From contig JBLDXI010000013.1 in assembly GCA_047495785.1 (NCBI GenBank), positions 1,302,001 through 1,366,000 on the forward strand: a DNA stretch of 64,000 bases, written 5' to 3'. A model generated the notes under the pieces. That model worked only from the letters and a program-made list of their open reading frames with translations, searched no databases and was not told where the DNA came from. The translations under genes and the position numbers were made by a program. This DNA comes from Lepidodermella squamata. Its lineage: Eukaryota; Gastrotricha. Below, one piece after another: positions 58,201 through 64,000 of this stretch. Positions within the stretch are counted from its first letter, which is position 1, and every line of letters starts with the position of its first letter.

Positions 58201-61200
58201 TGCATTTTGATCTGTGAGGGTGTCGAAGTTTCGCCTCCAGAACTCACGATTAATCAAACTCACCCATGTCTGAGGGAGATAAAATGGTGGGCATTTGCAC
58301 ACATTTTTAAGCAACCCTACCCTCAAATCGGCCCGTACCTTGTTAATTGCAATCAACATCAAAGAGAGTATGATGTGGGAAGCATCATGTTGCGTGATCA
58401 CTGAGCTGTGGGTGGCAGTGTCACTCGTTTGCGCTGTCGATCGTGACTCAGCCGCATTCTAAAGAACCCATATCAGTCGAAATTCGAAACTGAAGGTCTG
58501 AGAATTAAAGAAAAAATCTAGACGAAACGCGCGCAAAATCCAGGGTTTGAGACTTGGATATCTCTCAAGGCGACCTATAATCCTATATGATTAGCTCCGT
58601 CCAATTTGGCTTCGCGTGGGTAAAAAATGCACTCAGGTGGCTAGGACAAAGTGCGACGGCCAAAAAATAACCTTTCCTCAAGGGTCGCGGCAATTTGCGA
58701 TACTTGACCAAAGAAAAAAAGGAAAAAAATGAAACGGGACAGGAATCGAGGGGGTGGGGCGGATGAAAAAAACGCAAATACTTCATCACAGAGTTCGATC
58801 GATCGCCTATTCGATGAATTTTACATGGAAAATACTCGGCAATATAATCGCATTTTTTGAGTATTACAATGAGACGTGTTTTTGATGGGTTTGGGGGCGG
58901 ACGCGGGAGCGCAGCGCTGTGTACAATGGCAATAGGAGTGTGAGGGCTCTCTTTTCTCTGCATATTATATATTATATACAGTACTGCGCGAAATGTAAAA
59001 TATTAATAAAAGGCGAACGAACCACGAGAGACAACCCACAACAACGCCGGAAAACGTCAACGCCGAACGATGGGAAATCAATTTTTACCGCAGCCATTTC
59101 ATTTTTTATCGTCTCTACAATCCGAACCTACGTCGCGTTGCCAAGGACACGCCGATCTCTTTTTTCGCGTCGCACTTTGCCATCTCTGCCTAAATCGCTC
59201 ATAAAGTGACGCAAAAAAGTGAATGGGAAAATTGCCTCAGTGGATTTCGAGAAATTACCGATAAAAAAAAAGAGTTGGGAAGATTAATAATATATCCTGC
59301 TCTCATGCCATTGTTTCACGGGGGCTGCATGGGGTAGAGGCTTAATTTAGTGAAAATAGCAATGAACAAAAAGAACTTTGCTGCTGCGCAATGCCGCTAT
59401 ATATTGATCACGTGTTAAATTCGCGTGAGATAAGAAAATTCGGTAAAAATGTATTTGCGCATTTTAGATAAAATATCGAGAAGCATTCAATTCCAAGAAA
59501 AATGCAGCATACGGGTATTCCGAAATTCTCAAAATTATGAAAACATGCTCAGATTATGAACGTTAGTCAGAACAGCGTAAAGATGGCAGAAATATGACGC
59601 TGAATAAATACGCCCAATAAATAGTGGGTGTCGCGATGCATACGCATGACATACATTTATAATTTATTGTCGTTTATAGGTCCCAAACTAAATTTTCACT
59701 GCAGTAAGTAAAACTTTTATATTATTCTGACGCTTGACCTACCAAGCAATCAAGGGTTCGACTTCACATAAATAAATGACATCATGTAAAGGCAATTCTG
59801 ATAATTATAAATTTTGCTAAAAACTGTAACGTCACAGACATCGCGCATTTTTCTTGAGAGACGAAAAGGAGGGTCGGAGGTGGGTAAACTCTAGTCATAT
59901 TCTAGTGTCGCCTCCGGTAGCTCAGCAGCTGCGATTATAATGATTATATGAGTGAGTACAAGACCATGCCTTCTGGTCTGTTAAATCTACCTCTAAATAA
60001 GTTCCGCAGTTCGCGAAAAAACCGCAAATATTTGCTCTTCGTTAGGCGAACCACTGTCACATGATTTTGGTCAACGAAATGTCTGTCCATCTACGTCAGC
60101 ATCGCACCCGTGGGCACAACAACAAACTGGAGCCAATTAAGCTCTAGCATGATTCGCTGTTGACAGCTATTTCCGGATTTCGTTCAAAAGATGGACATTC
60201 CATCCGATGACTGAATCTGAAGCTGTTGAATTTGGTCTCATCGATTCGCAAACGGGAAGAATAAGGGTGGGTGGGGAAGAGGAAGCAAAGCATGTAATAA
60301 AATAAACCTGAAAGTTTCTTGATCGCTTGTGGGTAGTGAGAAAATTTCGTATTTCGTAAACGTGTTCATTTATAATATAAATGACAGTTGTAATTCCGAT
60401 ACGGATCATCCTGCGGAAACCAATTGACGCCTAGTTTGCGCCAAAAAAATGAAATGCACTTGAAATGCACCGAGAGCATATAAATAATTCGTAAACAAGC
60501 GTAGCCATTCTCTACCAGAGTTGCGGCGAGTAAGAGAGCTCGAGGGGGTCGCCAAAAAAACTGTTGCGTTGAAAAAACTCACCTGCCTATGTATCCACGC
60601 GGTTAACGCAGAAAAAAATCACCGTAATGAGCGATTTTTTGTCGTAGTAATCACCCATATATGTTATGGTTAAACACGCCTTCGCAATCCACCTGAAAAA
60701 AACGTGACTGGTCAGTTAGAATAACTTTCTAGTCCTCCCCTGCTATATAATGATGTAACATAGAGCTAATTTGCTCGTTTTTACTGTTGCCGTGCCCGTG
60801 TCAAAGGCCGCGGCCCTACACTTGACAAGTTTTTTACAGAAAAGTTGGCATTAATGCCAAATATTATACTAGGAGATTCCGTCAGGAAATTCTCTGTGGT
60901 TAGGTAACTCTATATATACCTATTCTATCCCGAAATCAGGCAGTTAGGTCAATTAATACGACATCCGATCGAGTATGTCCTTAGAGAATATATGTAAAAG
61001 TTCCGAATCTTTCCATTTAATTGCAACAATGATGATTAAGCATAAACTCATGAAGCCTTGAGCACGAAATCTCTGGTTCACTAATATATCGCCGCAACAT
61101 TTAGCACAAATAGCTCAAGTATTTTTTAGTTATCAAGTAAAGGAGCAAAGAAATGAAAGAATCAACGTAAATAATTTAAACTTCGCAAGTTCGACATGAA

Positions 61201-62347
61201 TTATTTCCTATTTGGAATGGAACGTAAGCAAGTTTACCAATGCATGGCGGGTCAGGTCGAACTTGTGATTCAGTGCCTATTAATAATTAAAATCAAACCG
61301 ACTTGTAATTTCATCTCGACACTGCTGAGAAGCAGGCGTGGCTCAAGAGCACTCTAAAAATAACCTATCTTCCTAATGACCTAATTATAATACCTATGCG
61401 TGAGGTCTGTGGATGGACAATAATTCTTAAGACTACATCTCGCCCACGAACCTTTGCTTCTTGAAAGGCACTAAAAGCACAACAAATTTCGTCCCTCATG
61501 TCGTCGATTAACCCTTTGCACGAAGTGTCAAACTGCAAGAGTATCAAAATGATTTTTCTGCGGAATCAACGGGAAGGAAGTTGGGCGTGGATCGGCAATA
61601 AAAGCTTTTTTGCGTGATTTCGTGCTCATGACTCATGTCTGTGGTGCTACTCGTGACAAGGAAAAAAGCTATAGGGACAATCGGAAATTCGTTCTGTTAT
61701 TACATCCTGAATGAGGCGAGACTATAAGCCTACGCCCTCTAAAATTGGCGAGGATCGGCGGGCGCAATAACTTTCGAGGGGCTTTTAGTCCCATATGTTC
61801 GCTATTTCATTGCGTAGTGAGCAGTTCGGCGTAGTTTTTGCCAGGGTTCAATGCGCAGGTTGACATCCGCGAAGCTTCCCCTGATCAGGTGAGGTTCAAC
61901 AAGGGTAAGTACGTAGTAAAGTGAGCTCCGCTCTGAACTGTATTGCCATGAATCATGGTAACAGGCTACTCGAATTTCGCATGAGCAATTAATTATCTGC
62001 ACACGTTTCGAGAAAAAGAACCAATATCCAAGGTAGCACATTTCTTTATTTTCTCATTTAGAATATCAGCATCAATAATATTGAATTAATAATAATAATA
62101 ATAATGTTTCAGTATTTCAATTTAGTAACCACCGGTTCGAATTGGACGATAAAAGCAATAAAAGAGTACGAGTGAAAGAAAAAACGGACATAGTGACAAA
62201 CTGCCGAAAGGATGGGCCATTTCGGTACTCTTTGAGTCAAATCTAGCGAGGACATGTTATAAATTACTATCTAGTTTGAACTTAAAATTTTGATTAGTTA
62301 AACAAGAATGAATGCAGGGAAGAAGAACATTCGAAGCGATCTCATGT
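55227..62347. other. Large gene-poor interval upstream of the zinc-finger gene
   Basis: About 7.1 kb. A TTTCTATCTAG acceptor-like site about 25 nt before the zinc-finger ATG suggests a 5' leader intron or trans-splice site. Frames of 60-126 codons (for example 58963-58583 minus, 58401-58084 minus) show neither homology nor splice structure. AT-rich and G-rich short runs occur, with a (TAA)n tract at 62087-62105. Likely long-range regulatory DNA, plus the 3' UTR of ARMC8 at the right end. Confidence 0.5.
62087..62105. repeat. (TAA)n microsatellite
   Basis: Six TAA units in the presumed 3' flank of ARMC8. Confidence 0.8.
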
Positions 62348-64000
62348 CTATGAGCAAATGCCGAAGCGATGTTGCGAAAACAGCTCAATTAACCGCTTCA
62401 CTTTCACGAATAGAGACATCTCAGTCGTCGTCGTCAACATTTCATTAAGGACCCGTATAAAACCACACGTCTCGAGGATTTGCCAGCGCTTCAAACTGCC
62501 GACGTAATCACTAGCGTCCGTATCAAGTGTCAAATTGGTCAGTGCATCTATCGCGGCCATTTGGACATTCAGGTTGACGTGAAGCATGTAGTCCATGACC
62601 TTGCGAAGCAAATCGTCGTTCCCTAAAAGGACATCGCGGCTCCGTTCGCCGGCCGCCATGTTCGCGATAATGCGAAGCACCTGTTCCTTGACTTCGACAG
62701 GGTAATCGCCCTCTAAAATCCATATCGCAGACTGAACAACTTGATCGCCGTACTGCGCCATGCCAGCATCGACCTCTGAGGCTGTTCCATCTATCAAGTT
62801 GCGGATAAGACCGAGAGCGCACGCGACGATTTGCGGCGTTTTGGCGTCGGATAGTAAACCGAATAGGGTCTCACGTGAAAGACATGAAAAAATGTGATGT
62901 TTCATCGATGGCGCGCCTTGATACGACAAATTCTAATAACGACATAATTAGGAATACATCCACCCTAAATAATAATTTTCCTTACCATTAACGCCCAAAC
63001 AGCGTTTATTCGAACCTCCAAGTTCTCATGTGTAGTGAAGGAGATGAGCCGCATCAAAAATTCCTGGGTATTGTCTCCTAGGAAGGCTCGTTTCACTTGT
63101 GCGGTTGACAACAGCAGATTGCAAAGCAAGGCCAGGCACGACGATAGGACAGCCGGGTTGCAATCAGTTCCAAGCTTCAAAATCGCGATCAAATCCTTCG
63201 ATAGATTAGCCTGATGATCGCTAAAGGTTGTCCGCAGTTGATAGGCAGAGCGAGATAGCGAAATCAAACACCGCAACCCAGCAACTTGAACCGCGCTATT
63301 AAGCGAGTTTCTGATCGAGTTGATAATAAACGATATCAGTTCGGAGGATTCGCTGACTTTCCGCCGCAAATATTCGTCATTTGCTGAGATTGAAGCCAAC
63401 AATTGAAGAAACGGAGCCGTTAAATCGTCGGATTGATCGACAACAGTCAACGGTCGGTTTTGCATGTCCAAATCCAGCACAGATTCCTTCCCGTTCGGAA
63501 CGCTTTGAGGTGGCACTGTTTTATTGCTAGAATTAGAAAGCGTGGATGTGATGACTGTTATCAACCCATCACACATGCCAGTTATGCGCTGTAAACTGAT
63601 GGCACTGTCAATAAAATGAGTCAATATAACGGCCGCTTCGACGCGAATCGAAACAGGCCGATCTTGCCGTAATAACCGCACCAAATTTTCGCAAATTCGG
63701 CTCTGAATCAGCGCCGTCAAGTTGGTGTCGTTTTGGCCTAACGCTTCGCATAGATTCACCAAACATTTCAGTGAAGCAAGTTGAAGACCAAGAGTCTGAT
63801 CCCGGTTCGAAAAATTCAACAACGCATCGACAAAAATAGGCTTCTTCTCCGCGGAGAACAAATCGCGGGCGTTTTTGACGTTCCTCCGGCAAAAAGCGGC
63901 CAGACAATCGATGGCACATAGCCGGGCGTTGACCGCCTGGGAATATGGGGAGAAAAGCGACGCAAGTATCGTCCAGATCTGCTTTTGAGCAAAGGATAAG
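62348..64000 (-). CDS. ARMC8: Armadillo repeat protein ARMC8, C-terminal part (partial)
   Basis: Two exons are visible: from the window edge (64000) to 62986, and 62932-62348; the 53-nt intron lies in WALM|NLSYQG. The frame is open to the right edge, so the N-terminus is outside. The sequence is a run of armadillo helices; the last exon matches the ARMC8 C-terminal half closely (FGLLSDAKTPQIVACALGLI, WILEGDYPVEVKEQ, IANMAAGERSRD, VQMAAIDALTNL). ARMC8 is a core scaffold of the CTLH/GID ubiquitin ligase, bridging the catalytic RanBP9-MAEA-RMND5 module and substrate receptors. An acidic/Ser-rich loop (SSNKTVPPQSVPNGKESV) sits between repeats in the upstream exon. Confidence 0.92.

Noticed and set aside
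59911-59960. tRNA-like A box (GGTAGCTCAGCAG)
   Set aside because: No B box (GGTTCGA) or acceptor-stem pairing follows within tRNA distance.
1-64000. CRISPR arrays, prophage or bacterial operons
   Set aside because: No regularly spaced repeats, ribosome-binding sites or bacterial gene families; genes are spliced and eukaryotic.

Overview
This window is animal nuclear DNA. Nearly every gene is split by GT..AG introns, most of them 52-60 nt long, and the recognisable proteins are metazoan: Na+/K+-ATPase alpha subunits ending in the YY tail, Nanos, U2AF35, GPN1, ARMC8, DHRS4, RRP1, a PWWP protein like GLYR1/NDF and a TMEM24/C2CD2L-like lipid-transfer protein. Compact introns, closely packed same-strand genes and possible trans-splice acceptors just before several start codons suggest a small invertebrate, probably an ecdysozoan such as a tardigrade or nematode. 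The species is not determined. Exon joins were derived by hand from splice signals, reading-frame phase and homology; all complete multi-exon models close in frame.

Left block (1-6.1 kb, all minus strand): GLYR1-like, RRP1 and a Q/P-rich protein cut off by the window edge lie head to tail. At 7.23-7.91 kb there is a 677-bp foldback element with 68-bp perfect inverted termini and a perfect 8-bp target duplication. At 9-13 kb sit three tandem paralogues of a secreted cysteine-rich precursor family with basic (furin-like) cleavage sites between two conserved modules; I could not assign them to a known family. A Nanos gene with a TATA/CCAAT promoter follows at 13.7-14.9 kb.

Middle block: a TMEM24-like gene (17.1-20.9 kb) and a single-pass membrane protein (22.3-24.6 kb) on the plus strand converge on two tandem Na+/K+-ATPase alpha genes on the minus strand (24.8-28.1 and 31.3-37.1 kb). 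The two ATPase genes share tracts of near-perfect nucleotide identity, indicating gene conversion.

Right block: a 327-bp hAT-type MITE (40.4 kb), GPN1 (+), a small membrane protein (-), then a minus-strand cluster DHRS4 / unknown 405-aa protein / U2AF1, an unknown 260-aa basic protein (+), a four-finger C2H2 protein (-), about 7.1 kb with no convincing gene, and the 3' part of ARMC8 (-), which runs off the right edge.

Most genes are housekeeping: rRNA processing (RRP1), chromatin (GLYR1), splicing (U2AF1), RNA polymerase II assembly (GPN1) and ubiquitin ligase (ARMC8). The least understood parts are the secreted cysteine-rich cluster, the two non-autonomous transposons, the ATPase conversion tracts, the altered spacing in Nanos zinc finger 2 and the degenerate dinucleotide-binding motif of the GLYR1-like protein.
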